DNA of 64,000 nt, from the NCBI GenBank assembly GCA_014649155.1, contig BMSM01000007.1, positions 186,001 through 250,000 of the forward strand, in the 5' to 3' direction. Source of the DNA: Streptomyces griseoviridis (GTDB taxonomy: Bacteria > Actinomycetota > Actinomycetes > Streptomycetales > Streptomycetaceae). The notes beneath the pieces were generated by a model that made no database searches, was not told the DNA's origin, and saw nothing but the letters and a program-made list of their open reading frames with translations. A program made the position numbers and the translations under genes. Of this stretch, positions 16,788-27,439 are shown piece by piece; positions within the stretch are counted from its first letter, which is position 1; the number at the start of each line of letters is the position of its first letter.

Positions 16788-18788
16788 TCAGCCCTTCGGC
16801 TCGAAGGTCTTCGTCAGCGTCCGCCAGGTGTTCCGTCGCTGGTCGGTACCCCAGTCGGCGGCCCTCGCGGTGTACATCAGGGCGTACCCCTGCTTCTCGT
16901 CCACGACGAATCCGCGGTCGATCGTGCGGTACTTGGTACCACCGTCCACGTAGGTGAACTCCCAGTCGGCCGCGTTCCAGCCGCGGTAGCCCACCTTCTC
17001 GATGCGGATCTTCTCGTACTGGGAGCGCGTCATGTACCGCTCCTGGTTCTGCCAGTCCGCCACCGGGTCGTCCTTCGGCGTGGTCGTCCAGGCGATGAGC
17101 AGCTTCTGCCCGTCCGGGCCGGTGAACCGGTCCCCCGAGGAGCCCGTGGTCTGGTACTTCCAGCCCTCGGGCAGCCCTATCTCGTACCCCTGGTCGCCCT
17201 GGTGCGTGGTGGCGGCCCCTGCGCCCGAGTCGTCCGAGGAGTCCCCGGACTCCGAGGCACCCTCGTCCTGCCCTTCCTCCTGGGTGGACGTGCCGGCCCC
17301 CGCGCCCGCCTCGCCGGACGCGCTCGCCTCCGCGCCCGTCGAGCCGTCCGCCGAGGCGCCCGGTGACACGGCGTCGTCGTCCTGCGCGGTCGTGTCACTG
17401 GCGGTGGCCGTGGTCGCGGTCCCGCCGGAGCCGGCGTTGTCGTCCGCGCCGTCGTCCCCGCCCAGCGTGAGGGCCAGCACGGTGCCGAGCACGGCGAGGA
17501 CGACGACCACCGCGATGATCACCAGGGTGCGCCGCGGCACAACATCGGTGAGGGACGCCTTCGGCGTGGGCCGGGACGGCAGGTCCGGCGGTGTCATCAC
17601 GGGCCAGCCGGAACTCCGCCCGCCCGACGCCGCGTCGCCGCTCCCGGCGGCGGACGCGGTGGGCGTGACGCCGGTGCCGCGCGACGCGGCCGCCGGGACG
17701 GTCCCGCCGGAGCCGGTGTCCGAACCGGTCGGCGCCGGGCCGCTCCGGGACTTGGCGCGGGACCCGGCCGCCGCACCGGCCGCTCCGGCCGACACCGCCG
17801 CCTTGCGCACGGAGCGCAGCGCGCCCTTCAGCCGCTCCCCGGCCTCCTCGCCCCGCTTGCCGCCGGACCGCTCGTCCGGCTGCGCGGGCAGCGGCACCAC
17901 CTTGGTGGCGTCCATCGGCTCGGCCGGGGTGCTCGCGGGCGCGTGGATGACCTTGTTGAGCAGCGCGCGGGCGCCCGCGTCGTCGAGGCGCTGGGCGGGG
18001 TCCTTGTTCAGCAGTCCGTAGATGACGTCCCGCAGCGGCCCGGCGTTCTTCGGTTCCTCCAGCTGCTCGGTCATCACCGCGGTGAGCGTGGCGATGGCGG
18101 AGCCCTTGTCGTACGGCGGGGTGCCCTCCACCGCCGCGTACAGCAGCCCGCCGAGCGACCACAGGTCGGCCGCCGGTCCCGGCTTGTGCCCGCGGGCCCG
18201 CTCCGGGGAGATGTAGGAGGGGGCGCCGACGAGCATGCCGGTGGAGGTGATCGACGGGTCGCCCTCGACCTGGGCGATGCCGAAGTCGGTGAGCACGACC
18301 CGGCCGTCCTCGGCGATCAGCACGTTCGACGGCTTCACGTCGCGGTGCAGGATGCCCTCGCGGTGCGCGGAGCGCAGCACGTCCAGCACGGCGAGCCCGA
18401 CCTCGGCGGCGCGCCGGGGCTCCAGCACGCCGTCCTCCCGGATGACCTCGGCGAGCGACTTGCCTTCGACGAGCTCCATCACGATCCACGGCCGGTCGTC
18501 CTCGTCGACCACGTCGAAGACCGTCACGGCGCTGTTGTTGCGAATCCGCGCGATCGCCTTGGCCTCGCGCAGCGTGCGCGTGATCAGGCGCCGCTTCTCC
18601 TCCTCGTCGATGTTCGACGGGAACCGCAGCTCCTTGACGGCGACCGTGCGTCCCAGGGTCTCGTCCTGGGCCCGCCACACCGTCCCCATGCCGCCGCGGC
18701 CGAGCACGTCTCCCAGCCGGTACCGCCCGGCGAGGAGACGTGCGCTCTCGTCCTGACGGGATGTCCCCGCCCGCTCCGCCTCCGACAT
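16788..18788 (-). CDS. transmembrane Ser/Thr protein kinase with extracellular domain (666 aa)
   Basis: All catalytic elements are present: GRGGMG at 30-35, VAVK with K52, HRDVKPSNV with D150, DFG at 168-170 and ISPERARG. A long juxtamembrane region precedes a single helix (TLVIIAVVVVLAVLGTVLAL). Outside are an acidic Ser/Asp/Gly stalk and a C-terminal domain of about 130 residues (GYEIGLPEGWKYQTTGS, then YALMYTARAADWGTD) related to those of the two genes downstream. ATG 18788 is preceded by GAGGGG at good spacing; the frame stays open upstream but without similarity. It is the first gene of the four-kinase cluster. The same chromosomal position in S. coelicolor carries kinases linked to spore-wall synthesis. 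Confidence 0.93.
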   Translation of the reverse strand: MSEAERAGTSRQDESARLLAGRYRLGDVLGRGGMGTVWRAQDETLGRTVAVKELRFPSNIDEEEKRRLITRTLREAKAIARIRNNSAVTVFDVVDEDDRPWIVMELVEGKSLAEVIREDGVLEPRRAAEVGLAVLDVLRSAHREGILHRDVKPSNVLIAEDGRVVLTDFGIAQVEGDPSITSTGMLVGAPSYISPERARGHKPGPAADLWSLGGLLYAAVEGTPPYDKGSAIATLTAVMTEQLEEPKNAGPLRDVIYGLLNKDPAQRLDDAGARALLNKVIHAPASTPAEPMDATKVVPLPAQPDERSGGKRGEEAGERLKGALRSVRKAAVSAGAAGAAAGSRAKSRSGPAPTGSDTGSGGTVPAAASRGTGVTPTASAAGSGDAASGGRSSGWPVMTPPDLPSRPTPKASLTDVVPRRTLVIIAVVVVLAVLGTVLALTLGGDDGADDNAGSGGTATTATASDTTAQDDDAVSPGASADGSTGAEASASGEAGAGAGTSTQEEGQDEGASESGDSSDDSGAGAATTHQGDQGYEIGLPEGWKYQTTGSSGDRFTGPDGQKLLIAWTTTPKDDPVADWQNQERYMTRSQYEKIRIEKVGYRGWNAADWEFTYVDGGTKYRTIDRGFVVDEKQGYALMYTARAADWGTDQRRNTWRTLTKTFEPKG

Positions 18789-19421
18789 GCGTCCCCTCAT
18801 GCAACCCGCCCTGACAGAGCCTTCATTGTCTCTCACCCGACAAGTGCTCGACGCCCAGGGTGCCCCTGGCCGCACCCCACGGTCCCACGTATCGGGAGCC
18901 CCGGTGAACCGGGTGGCGCGGCATCCGGGACGACGGGTGCGCCGTGGGAGGAACCGCGCCGCCACCGCTTCGGACGCCACTGACGACCCCCCTGGTTCTC
19001 GCCCGCCGCGTGCGGTCCCCGGCCACCGCGGCGTCGCCCGGCGCACTCCAACTGGCGGTGAGCAGCGCGATGTTGCTGCCGGGAACGGTCGGATGAGCGC
19101 CCGACCCGGGCGGTGACCGGCGGGGCGCCGACCCTTCACGCCTCGCTCCCCCGCCCCGACGCCCGCCCGTACGGCACCACCCCGGCCACCGGGGCACCGC
19201 CCCCGTCCCCGTGACCCCCCTTCAGGCCATACGCCTCACGCTTCCCCCTTCCCGGCCGGTCCCGGCCACGCCGCCCACTCGAACGCCGGCCCACGTGCCG
19301 TTCGCCCCGCGCCCCGCCTGTCCCCGCACCCGTAGAACGGCCGGCGCCCGCACGGAAATCCCACCTGCACACACCCGTTCGGGTGAACTCGACGCCCCGG
19401 GCGCCGGCCGCGAGGGACGGA
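18789..19421. other. intergenic region between kinase cluster and glpD
   Basis: About 630 bp have no convincing gene; frames here have weak codon bias. The left part should hold the kinase-cluster promoter. The right part holds an inverted repeat at 19339-19409 just beyond the glpD stop. Confidence 0.5.
19339..19409 (-). terminator. inverted repeat downstream of glpD
   Basis: An 11-bp perfect inverted repeat (GGCCGGCGCCC at 19339-19349 with 19399-19409) encloses 49 bases that include a small CACCC/GGGTG hairpin. It lies 13 bases after the glpD stop codon and could act as a terminator or an RNA-stabilising structure. Confidence 0.45.
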
Positions 19422-21128
19422 TCACAGCGGCACGATGTCCGGCGCCCCCAGCCGCGCCGCGTCCGCCGTCAGGTCGTCGGGCTGGCGCTGCGACTCGCGT
19501 TCGGCCTCCACCCGCTTCTCGTAGTGCTGGACCTCGCGTTCGATCTGGTCCTTGTCCCAGCCCAGCACCGGCGCCATCAGTTCGGCGGCGTCCCGCGCGC
19601 TGCGCGTGCCCCGGTCGAAGGTCTCGATGGAGATGCGGGTGCGTCGGGTGAGGACATCGTCCAGGTGCCGCGCCCCCTCGTGCGAGGCCGCGTAGACGAC
19701 CTCGGCCCGCAGATAGTCGTCGGCGGCCCGCAGGGGCGCGCCGAGCGCGGGATCGGCGGCGATCAGCTCCAGGACCTCCTCGGCCCGGGTGCCGTACCGG
19801 TTCAGCAGATGTTCGACGCGTACGACGTGCAGACCTGCCCGGTCGGCGATGCGGGCCCGCGCGTTCCACAGCGCCCAGAAGCCCTCGGCGCCCAGCAGCG
19901 GCACGTCCTCGGTGACGCAGTCGGCGACGCGCTGGTCGAGACCGTGCACGGCCTCGTCCACCGCGTCCTTGGCCATCACCCGGTACGTCGTGTACTTGCC
20001 GCCCGCCACGACGACCAGGCCGGGCGCCGGGTGGGCGACGGTGTGCTCCCGCGACAGTTTGCTCGTGGCGTCCGACTCGCCGGCCAGCAGCGGGCGCAGC
20101 CCCGCGTACACACCCTGGACGTCGTCCCTGGTCAGCGGCGTGTTGAGGACCGAGTTCACATGGTCGAGGAGGTAGTCGATGTCCGCGCTGGACGCGGCCG
20201 GGTGGGCCTTGTCGAGGTCCCAGTCGGTGTCGGTGGTGCCGACGATCCAGTGCCGGCCCCAGGGGATGACGAAGAGCACGGACTTCTCGGTGCGCAGGAT
20301 CAGCCCGGTCGAGGAGTTGATGCGGTCCTTGGGGACGACGAGGTGGATGCCCTTGGAGGCCCGGACGTGGAACTGCCCGCGCTCGCCGACCAGCGACTGG
20401 GTGTCGTCGGTCCACACCCCGGTGGCGTTCACTATCTGCTTGGCCCGGATCTCGTACTCACCGCCGCCCTCCGCGTCCTCCACCCGGGCGCCGACGACCC
20501 GCTCGCCCTCGCGCAGGAACCCGGTCACCCGGGCGCGGTTGGCGACCGGTGCGCCGTAGGAGGCCGCCGTGCGCACCAGGGTCGTCACGAAACGGGCGTC
20601 GTCCACCTGGGCGTCGTAGTACTGGAGCGCGCCGACCAGGGCGTCCTTCTTCAGCGCCGGGGCGACCCGCAGGGCGTGCCGGCGGGTGAGGTGGCGGTGG
20701 AGCGGCAGTCCCCGGCCGTGCCCGCGGGCCGTCGACATGGCGTCGTAGAGCGCGACGCCCGAACCGGCGTAGAGCCGCTCCCAGCCCTTGTGCCGCAGCG
20801 GGTACAGGAACGGCACCGGCTTCACCAGGTGCGGCGCGAGCCGCTCCAGCAGCAGCCCGCGCTCCTTCAGCGCCTCCCGTACGAGGGCGAAGTCGAGCAT
20901 CTCCAGATAGCGCAGGCCACCGTGGATCAGCTTGCTCGACCTGCTGGAGGTGCCCGACGCCCAGTCGCGCGCCTCGACCAGGCCGGTGGACAGGCCGCGG
21001 GTCACGGCGTCCAGGGCGGTGCCCGCGCCCACCACGCCTGCGCCGACGACCAGCACGTCCAGTTCCCGCTCGGCCATGGCCGCGAGCGACTCGGCGCGCT
21101 GCGCCGGGCCCAGTGTCGCTGTCCTCAC
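19422..21128 (-). CDS. glpD: aerobic glycerol-3-phosphate dehydrogenase
   Basis: This FAD enzyme oxidises glycerol 3-phosphate to dihydroxyacetone phosphate and feeds electrons to the quinone pool. The 568-residue length is normal for the family. The N-terminus has LDVLVVGAGVVGAGTALDAVTRG (FAD), then SGTSSRSSKLIHGGLRYL, the GlpD signature. The C-terminal GlpD/GlpO accessory domain is present (RYGTRAEEVLELI, then TRRTRISIETFDRGTRSA). GTG 21128 follows GGGAGG at five bases, while the longer open frame upstream has no similarity. No glpF or glpK lies beside it, so this may be a second copy outside the glycerol operon. Confidence 0.95.
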   Translation of the reverse strand: MRTATLGPAQRAESLAAMAERELDVLVVGAGVVGAGTALDAVTRGLSTGLVEARDWASGTSSRSSKLIHGGLRYLEMLDFALVREALKERGLLLERLAPHLVKPVPFLYPLRHKGWERLYAGSGVALYDAMSTARGHGRGLPLHRHLTRRHALRVAPALKKDALVGALQYYDAQVDDARFVTTLVRTAASYGAPVANRARVTGFLREGERVVGARVEDAEGGGEYEIRAKQIVNATGVWTDDTQSLVGERGQFHVRASKGIHLVVPKDRINSSTGLILRTEKSVLFVIPWGRHWIVGTTDTDWDLDKAHPAASSADIDYLLDHVNSVLNTPLTRDDVQGVYAGLRPLLAGESDATSKLSREHTVAHPAPGLVVVAGGKYTTYRVMAKDAVDEAVHGLDQRVADCVTEDVPLLGAEGFWALWNARARIADRAGLHVVRVEHLLNRYGTRAEEVLELIAADPALGAPLRAADDYLRAEVVYAASHEGARHLDDVLTRRTRISIETFDRGTRSARDAAELMAPVLGWDKDQIEREVQHYEKRVEAERESQRQPDDLTADAARLGAPDIVPL

Positions 21129-21451
21129 CGCTGCCTCCCGCTCATCCCGCTCATTGGTTGATCGGTCGCGTCGGCCGCACCCGTGGGACAGGCGAAGCCC
21201 GGTCGTTCCCAGTACCCCCCTGCCCAGATTCTGACCGGGTTGCCCGACTTCAGCCACCACACGTCCCACACCTGTGGACAACCTCGCGCGTCCCCTCCGG
21301 TGCGCGGCGCCCCCAACACTCACCGAAACTCGGCCGACCAATCCCGCATATCGGTCATATTTACTCCTAGTCTGACGTTGTGCTCGCCCGTTCTGTCCAC
21401 AGGGCTTGCACACCTGTCCCGCTCCGGCTACTGGGAAGGACGGCCTACGCC

Positions 21452-22660
21452 ATGCCCGCAGATCTCGCCGTCATCGGACTCGGCCCCTACGGCCTCCCCC
21501 TGGCCCAGACCGCGATCGCCGCCGGCATCCCCACCCTGGGCTACCGCACCGGGCCCGAGGCCGGCTCGCTGACCCCCGCCGAACTGCGCCGCATGCTCGC
21601 GGGCGGCTTCCGCACCGCCGCCGGACCGGCCGAGCTGGGCCGGGTGCGCACCGCGGTCATCTGCGCCCCGACCCCTGCGGGCGACGACGGCAACCTCGAC
21701 CTGCACCAGGTGGAGAACGCGGCACGTACTCTGGCGGCGCATCTGCGGCCGCACACCACGGTGATCCTGGAGTCCCCGGTCCACCCGGGGACGACGGAGG
21801 AGTTCCTCCGCCCGCTCCTCGAGAACGGCTCCGGCCTGCGTGCCGGCCGGGACTTCCACCTCGCCTACTCCCCCAGCCGCGTCGACCCCGGCAACCGCGA
21901 CTTCACCCCCGCGAACACGCCGAAGGTGATCGGGGGCCTCACCCCCGCCTGCACGGAATCGGCCGCCGCCTTCTACGGCCGGCTCACCGACAAGGTGGTA
22001 CGCGCGCGTGGCCCCCGGGAGGCGGAGACGGTCCAGCTCCTGGAGACCAACTTCCGCCATGTGAACATCGCGCTCGTCAACGAGATGTCCGTCCTCTGCC
22101 ACGACCTGGGCGTCGACCTCTGGGACGTCATCCGCTGCGCGGAGACCAAGCCGTTCGGCTTCCAGACCTTCCGCCCCGGCCCCGGCGTCGGCGGCCACTC
22201 CGTCCCCCAGGACCTGGCCGGCCACGCCTCCCGCTCCCTGCGCATGGTGGAACTGGCCCAGCAGGTCAACCGCCAGATGCCCCGCTACGTCGTCCAGCGC
22301 GCCGCCGCCCTCCTCAACGAGCACGGCAAGTCCGCCCGCGGCGCCCGCGTCCTCCTCCTCGGCGTCACCTACAAGGCCGACCTCGCCGACCAGCAGGCCA
22401 CCCCGGCCGAGGAGATCGCGGGCCGCCTCATCTCGATGGGCGCCGCGGTCAGCTATCACGACCCGCACATCCCGTCCTGGACCGTCCTGGACCGCCCGAT
22501 CCCCCGCGCCGACTCCCTCTACGAGGCCGCCGCCGAGGCCGACCTGACGATCCTCCTCCAGCAGCACCGCACGTACGACCTCCAGGGCCTGTCGGTGAAG
22601 GCCCAGCTCCTCCTGGACACCCGCGGTGCGACCCCCACGGGGGCGGCGCACCGGTTGTAG
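21452..22660 (+). CDS. nucleotide-sugar dehydrogenase homologue with altered active site
   Basis: The 402-residue protein has the UDP-glucose/UDP-ManNAc dehydrogenase layout: NAD motif VIGLGPYGLP (7-16), helical middle domain FRHVNIALVNE (201-211), and C-terminal UDP-sugar domain. Key residues differ from the family. The catalytic cysteine is S250 in GVGGHSVPQD (D254 is kept), the lysine is Q195, the asparagine is T199, and the SPER glutamate is S142. Oxidation through a thiohemiacetal seems impossible, so it may be a pseudoenzyme or do a one-step oxidation. I chose ATG 21452; GTG 21380 is open in frame but lacks similarity. It is divergent from glpD. Confidence 0.82.
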   Translation: MPADLAVIGLGPYGLPLAQTAIAAGIPTLGYRTGPEAGSLTPAELRRMLAGGFRTAAGPAELGRVRTAVICAPTPAGDDGNLDLHQVENAARTLAAHLRPHTTVILESPVHPGTTEEFLRPLLENGSGLRAGRDFHLAYSPSRVDPGNRDFTPANTPKVIGGLTPACTESAAAFYGRLTDKVVRARGPREAETVQLLETNFRHVNIALVNEMSVLCHDLGVDLWDVIRCAETKPFGFQTFRPGPGVGGHSVPQDLAGHASRSLRMVELAQQVNRQMPRYVVQRAAALLNEHGKSARGARVLLLGVTYKADLADQQATPAEEIAGRLISMGAAVSYHDPHIPSWTVLDRPIPRADSLYEAAAEADLTILLQQHRTYDLQGLSVKAQLLLDTRGATPTGAAHRL

Positions 22661-23022
22661 AAGGGGCGCACGCCGGCGCCTCCGCCACGGCGTCGGTGGT
22701 GAGCGGGGCGCCGCGTGGGTACGGCATGGGCGGGGCCCACCGCAGCGAGCACGGCGGCGGACTCCACGAGGGATCACGGAGTGTCCACCCCTGAGCCTCG
22801 TAGGGGTGACCGCTCACCATCCGGGAATCCGCGGGACCCTCACCGGCACCGCCCGGCCCCGCCCCGCGAAAACCCGCCCCGGAGGCGACCACGCGCCCCC
22901 GTGACACCCCGCGCGCCCCGCACCACCGGCTGTCGAAGCCGCCCGCGGCCGGCCTGGCACGCGAAAAGGCCGGTCACCCCGTAAGGGGCGACCGGCCTTC
23001 CCGTGTCAGCCGTCCGTCGTGG
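22661..23022. other. convergent intergenic region with terminator
   Basis: No gene with good codon bias is visible here. The region lies between convergent genes and ends in a terminator hairpin at 22966-22999. Confidence 0.55.
22966..22999. terminator. bidirectional terminator
   Basis: The hairpin AAGGCCGGTC/GACCGGCCTT contains an inner CCCC/GGGG pairing and a GTAA loop. It is followed by short T or A runs on both sides. It ends the guaB3 transcript from the right and may also serve the sugar dehydrogenase gene from the left. Confidence 0.75.
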
Positions 23023-24147
23023 TCACCGCCGGTGCTGCGAGTCCGCCACCGTCACCTCGACGCGCTGGAACTCCTTCAGCTCGCTGTAGCCGGTGGTGGC
23101 CATGGCCCGCCGCAGCGCGCCGAAGAAGTTCATCGAGCCGTCGGGCGTGTGCGACGGGCCGGTGAGGATCTCCTCGACCGTGCCGACCGTGCCGAGGTCC
23201 ACCTTCTTGCCGCGCGGCAGCTCCTCGTTGACGGCCTCCATGCCCCAGTGGTGGCCCCTGCCCGGCGCGTCCGTCGCGCGGGCCAGCGGGGAGCCCATCA
23301 TCACCGAGTCCGCGCCGCAGGCGATCGCCTTCGGCAGGTCGCCGGACCAGCCGACGCCGCCGTCCGCGATGACGTGCACGTACCGGCCGCCGGACTCGTC
23401 CATGTAGTCCCGGCGGGCCGCCGCCACGTCCGCCACGGCGGTCGCCATCGGTACCTGGATGCCCAGCACGTTGCGCGTGGTGTGCGCGGCGCCGCCGCCG
23501 AAGCCGACGAGGACACCGGCCGCGCCGGTGCGCATCAGGTGCAGGGCGGCGGTGTAGGTGGCGCAGCCGCCGACGATCACCGGGACGTCGAGTTCGTAGA
23601 TGAACTGCTTCAGGTTCAGCGGCTCGTGGGCCCCGGAGACATGCTCCGCGGAGACGGTCGTGCCGCGGATGACGAAGATGTCCACGCCCGCGTCGACCAC
23701 GGCCTTGGAGAACTGGGCGGTGCGCTGCGGGGAGAGCGCGGCGGCGGTAACGACACCCGCGTCGCGCACCTCCTTGATCCGCCGGCCGATCAGCTCCTCC
23801 TGGACGGGAGCGGCGTAGATCTCCTGGAGGCGGCGGGTCGCGGCGTCCGCGTCGAGGCCGGTGATCTCGTCGAGCAGCGGCTGCGGGTCCTCGTACCGCG
23901 TCCACAGCCCTTCCAGGTTGAGGACGCCGAGGCCGCCCAGCTCGCCGATGCGGATGGCGGTGGCCGGGGAGACGACCGAGTCCATGGGGGCGGCCAGGAA
24001 CGGCAGTTCGAACCGGTAGGCGTCGATCTGCCAGGCGATCGAGACCTCCCTCGGGTCTCGCGTACGGCGGCTGGGGACGACGGCGATGTCGTCGAAGGCG
24101 TACGCCCGGCGGCCGCGCTTGCCGCGCCCGATCTCGATCTCAGTCAC
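23023..24147 (-). CDS. guaB3: GuaB3-type IMP dehydrogenase family protein
   Basis: The 374-residue TIM-barrel protein belongs to the actinobacterial GuaB3 branch (EIGRGKRGRRAYAFDDIAVV at the start, LAAPMDSVVSP, GGLGVLNLEGLW). It has no CBS domains. At the place where IMPDH has its nucleophile (GPGSICTTR), this protein reads GFGGGAAHTTR with no cysteine, so classic thioimidate chemistry is doubtful. Typical function is uncertain; a regulatory or redox role in guanine metabolism is possible. GTG 24147 gives the usual length and AAGG lies about eight bases upstream. It follows guaB on the same strand, but a terminator separates them. Confidence 0.92.
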   Translation of the reverse strand: MTEIEIGRGKRGRRAYAFDDIAVVPSRRTRDPREVSIAWQIDAYRFELPFLAAPMDSVVSPATAIRIGELGGLGVLNLEGLWTRYEDPQPLLDEITGLDADAATRRLQEIYAAPVQEELIGRRIKEVRDAGVVTAAALSPQRTAQFSKAVVDAGVDIFVIRGTTVSAEHVSGAHEPLNLKQFIYELDVPVIVGGCATYTAALHLMRTGAAGVLVGFGGGAAHTTRNVLGIQVPMATAVADVAAARRDYMDESGGRYVHVIADGGVGWSGDLPKAIACGADSVMMGSPLARATDAPGRGHHWGMEAVNEELPRGKKVDLGTVGTVEEILTGPSHTPDGSMNFFGALRRAMATTGYSELKEFQRVEVTVADSQHRR

Positions 24148-24205
24148 GTGTGTGGCCTTTCCCTCATGCGTTGCAGCGTCTTCCAGTATCACCGACGGAC
24201 ACGGC

Positions 24206-24240
24206 CGAGGGCGGCCCCGGTCGCTCCGGGGCCGCCCTCG
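24206..24240 (-). terminator. terminator of guaB
   Basis: A perfect 15-bp stem (24206-24220 with 24226-24240, CGAGGGCGGCCCCGG) has a TCGCT loop. It lies 14 bases after the guaB stop and before the guaB3 start. Confidence 0.8.
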
Positions 24241-24254
24241 GGAAGATCGCCGCC

Positions 24255-25805
<1,551 letters not shown>

Positions 25806-25874
25806 CTAACGGGAAGTGAGGGTGGCTCATTCCACGATCATGGAGACCCAGAGCCGTCGTACCTTCATACGAAA

Positions 25875-25906
25875 GCCCCGCGCAAGCTCTGCGGAAGCGG
25901 CGGGGC
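25875..25906 (-). terminator. terminator of the sigma factor gene
   Basis: GCCCCGC (25875-25881) pairs with GCGGGGC (25900-25906). On the minus strand the hairpin is followed by TTTCGT. It lies about 55 bases past the sigma factor stop. Confidence 0.6.
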
Positions 25907-25959
25907 ACGCGCCCGACGGCCCGCCCCCGTGGCGCCGCCGTCCCGGCCGGGCGCTCCGC

Positions 25960-26547
25960 CTACTGCTCCGCCAGGGCCCGCAGCCGGCTCAGGGCGCGGT
26001 GCTGGGCGACGCGGACCGCACCGGGTGACATTCCCAACATCTGCCCGGTCTCCTCGGCGGTGAGCCCCACGGCGATGCGCAGCAGCAGCAGTTCGCGCTG
26101 GTTGTCGGGGAGGTTGGCGAGGAGCTTCTTGGCCCACTCGGCGTCGCTGCTGAGCAGCGCGCGCTCCTCCGGGCCGAGGGAGTCGTCCGGCCGCTCGGGC
26201 ATCTCGTCGGAGGGCACGGCGGTGGAGCCGGGACCGCGCATCGCGGCCCGCTGGAGGTCGGCGACCTTGTGGGCGGCGATGGCGAAGACGAACGCCTCGA
26301 AGGGGCGACCGGTGTCCTTGTAGCGCGGCAGCGCGAGGAGGACGGCGACGCAGACCTCCTGGGCGAGGTCCTCGACGAAGTGACGGGCGTCGCCGGGCAG
26401 CCGGGACAGCCGGGTCCGGCAGTAGCGCAGGGCGAGGGGGTGGACATGGGCGAGCAGGTCGTGCGTGGCCTGCTCGTCCCCGTCTACGGCGCGGTGGACG
26501 AGCGCACCGACTGTCCCTTGGCCAGGGGCCGCCTCGTCGTCGCGCAT
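25960..26547 (-). CDS. SigD/ShbA-like ECF sigma factor
   Basis: This is an RNA polymerase sigma factor with regions 2 and 4 only. Region 2 contains [21 protein letters not shown] and [15 protein letters not shown]. Region 4 contains [17 protein letters not shown] and the helix-turn-helix [20 protein letters not shown]. The position beside guaB and near whiD and groEL matches mycobacterial sigD, and the Streptomyces equivalent is, as I recall, ShbA, which drives hrdB transcription. No anti-sigma gene is adjacent. I chose ATG 26547 (195 residues, MRDDEAAPG); GTG 26688 or ATG 26637 would add a low-complexity extension and have poorly spaced ribosome sites. Confidence 0.9.
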   Translation of the reverse strand: MRDDEAAPGQGTVGALVHRAVDGDEQATHDLLAHVHPLALRYCRTRLSRLPGDARHFVEDLAQEVCVAVLLALPRYKDTGRPFEAFVFAIAAHKVADLQRAAMRGPGSTAVPSDEMPERPDDSLGPEERALLSSDAEWAKKLLANLPDNQRELLLLRIAVGLTAEETGQMLGMSPGAVRVAQHRALSRLRALAEQ

Positions 26548-26827
26548 CGGTCCATGGTGCCTTGCGGCCGACTTGTCCGCGCCCTTACGTCCGTCGTTGT
26601 GCACTGAAGCGTTATGAGCAGGTGCGCCGGAACTCATCCCCTGCGCCCTCCCCTCCCGCTCGACCGACTCGTCCCCGAGGAACTCCACACCTCAAGGATG
26701 CGGCATCCGCGCCGAAACGAGCAGCGGGCACCCGGCGGTTCACCTTGTCACCCCCGCTCACCTGGAGGTGAGCGGGGAACATCGCGCCCCCGTCGGGCCC
26801 CGTGGGTCCGCGCCTCACGGGGGTGGC

Positions 26828-27439
26828 CTAGCGGACCAGGCCCCACCGGAAACCGAGCGCCACCGCGTGTGCCCGGTCCGAGGCGCCGAGCTTCTTGAAG
26901 AGCCGCCGGGCGTGCGTCTTGACGGTGTCCTCGGAGAGGAACAGCTCACGGCCGATCTCCGCGTTGGAGCGGCCGTGGCTCATGCCTTCGAGGACCTGGA
27001 TCTCCCGGGCGGTGAGGGTGGGCGCGGCGCCCATCTCCGCGGAGCGCAGCCGGCGCGGGGCCAGCCGCCAGGTCGGGTCGGCGAGGGCCTGGGTGACCGT
27101 GGCCCGCAGCTCGGCGCGCGAGGCGTCCTTGTGCAGGTAGCCACGGGCGCCGGCGGCGACCGCGAGGGCCACGCCGTCCAGGTCCTCGGCGACCGTGAGC
27201 ATGATGATCCGGGCGCCGGGGTCGGCGGACAGCAGTCGCCGGACCGTCTCGACACCGCCCAGGCCGGGCATGCGCACGTCCATCAGGATCAGGTCGGATC
27301 GGTCGGCACCCCAGCGGCGGAGGACTTCCTCGCCGTTGGCCGCCGTCGTCACGCGCTCGACACCGGGCACGGTCGCGACCGCGCGGCGGAGCGCCTCTCG
27401 GGCAAGCGGGGAGTCGTCGCAGACGAGGACGGATGTCAT
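26828..27439 (-). CDS. bldM: BldM response regulator
   Basis: BldM is an atypical NarL/FixJ-type response regulator needed for aerial hyphae and sporulation. The 203-residue protein has a receiver domain (VLVCDDSPLARE, D54 in LILMDVRMPG, K in YLHKDASR) and a LuxR-type DNA-binding domain (LTAREIQVLEGMSHGRSNAE, SEDTVKTHARRLF). ATG 27439 has GGAGG six bases upstream. No cognate kinase is adjacent, as in other streptomycetes. A perfect match to the BldN-sigma promoter consensus lies upstream at 27563-27590, which agrees with the known bldN-to-bldM hierarchy. It is divergent from whiD. Confidence 0.97.
   Translation of the reverse strand: MTSVLVCDDSPLAREALRRAVATVPGVERVTTAANGEEVLRRWGADRSDLILMDVRMPGLGGVETVRRLLSADPGARIIMLTVAEDLDGVALAVAAGARGYLHKDASRAELRATVTQALADPTWRLAPRRLRSAEMGAAPTLTAREIQVLEGMSHGRSNAEIGRELFLSEDTVKTHARRLFKKLGASDRAHAVALGFRWGLVR

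Noticed and set aside
14637..17366. Plus-strand open frame of about 900 codons opposite the kinase cluster
   Set aside because: It is the complement of the pseudokinase and kinase genes, and its repeats only mirror the collagen-like codons.
22715..22984. Small open frame between convergent genes
   Set aside because: Codon bias is weak and it runs into the terminator stem; no family resemblance.
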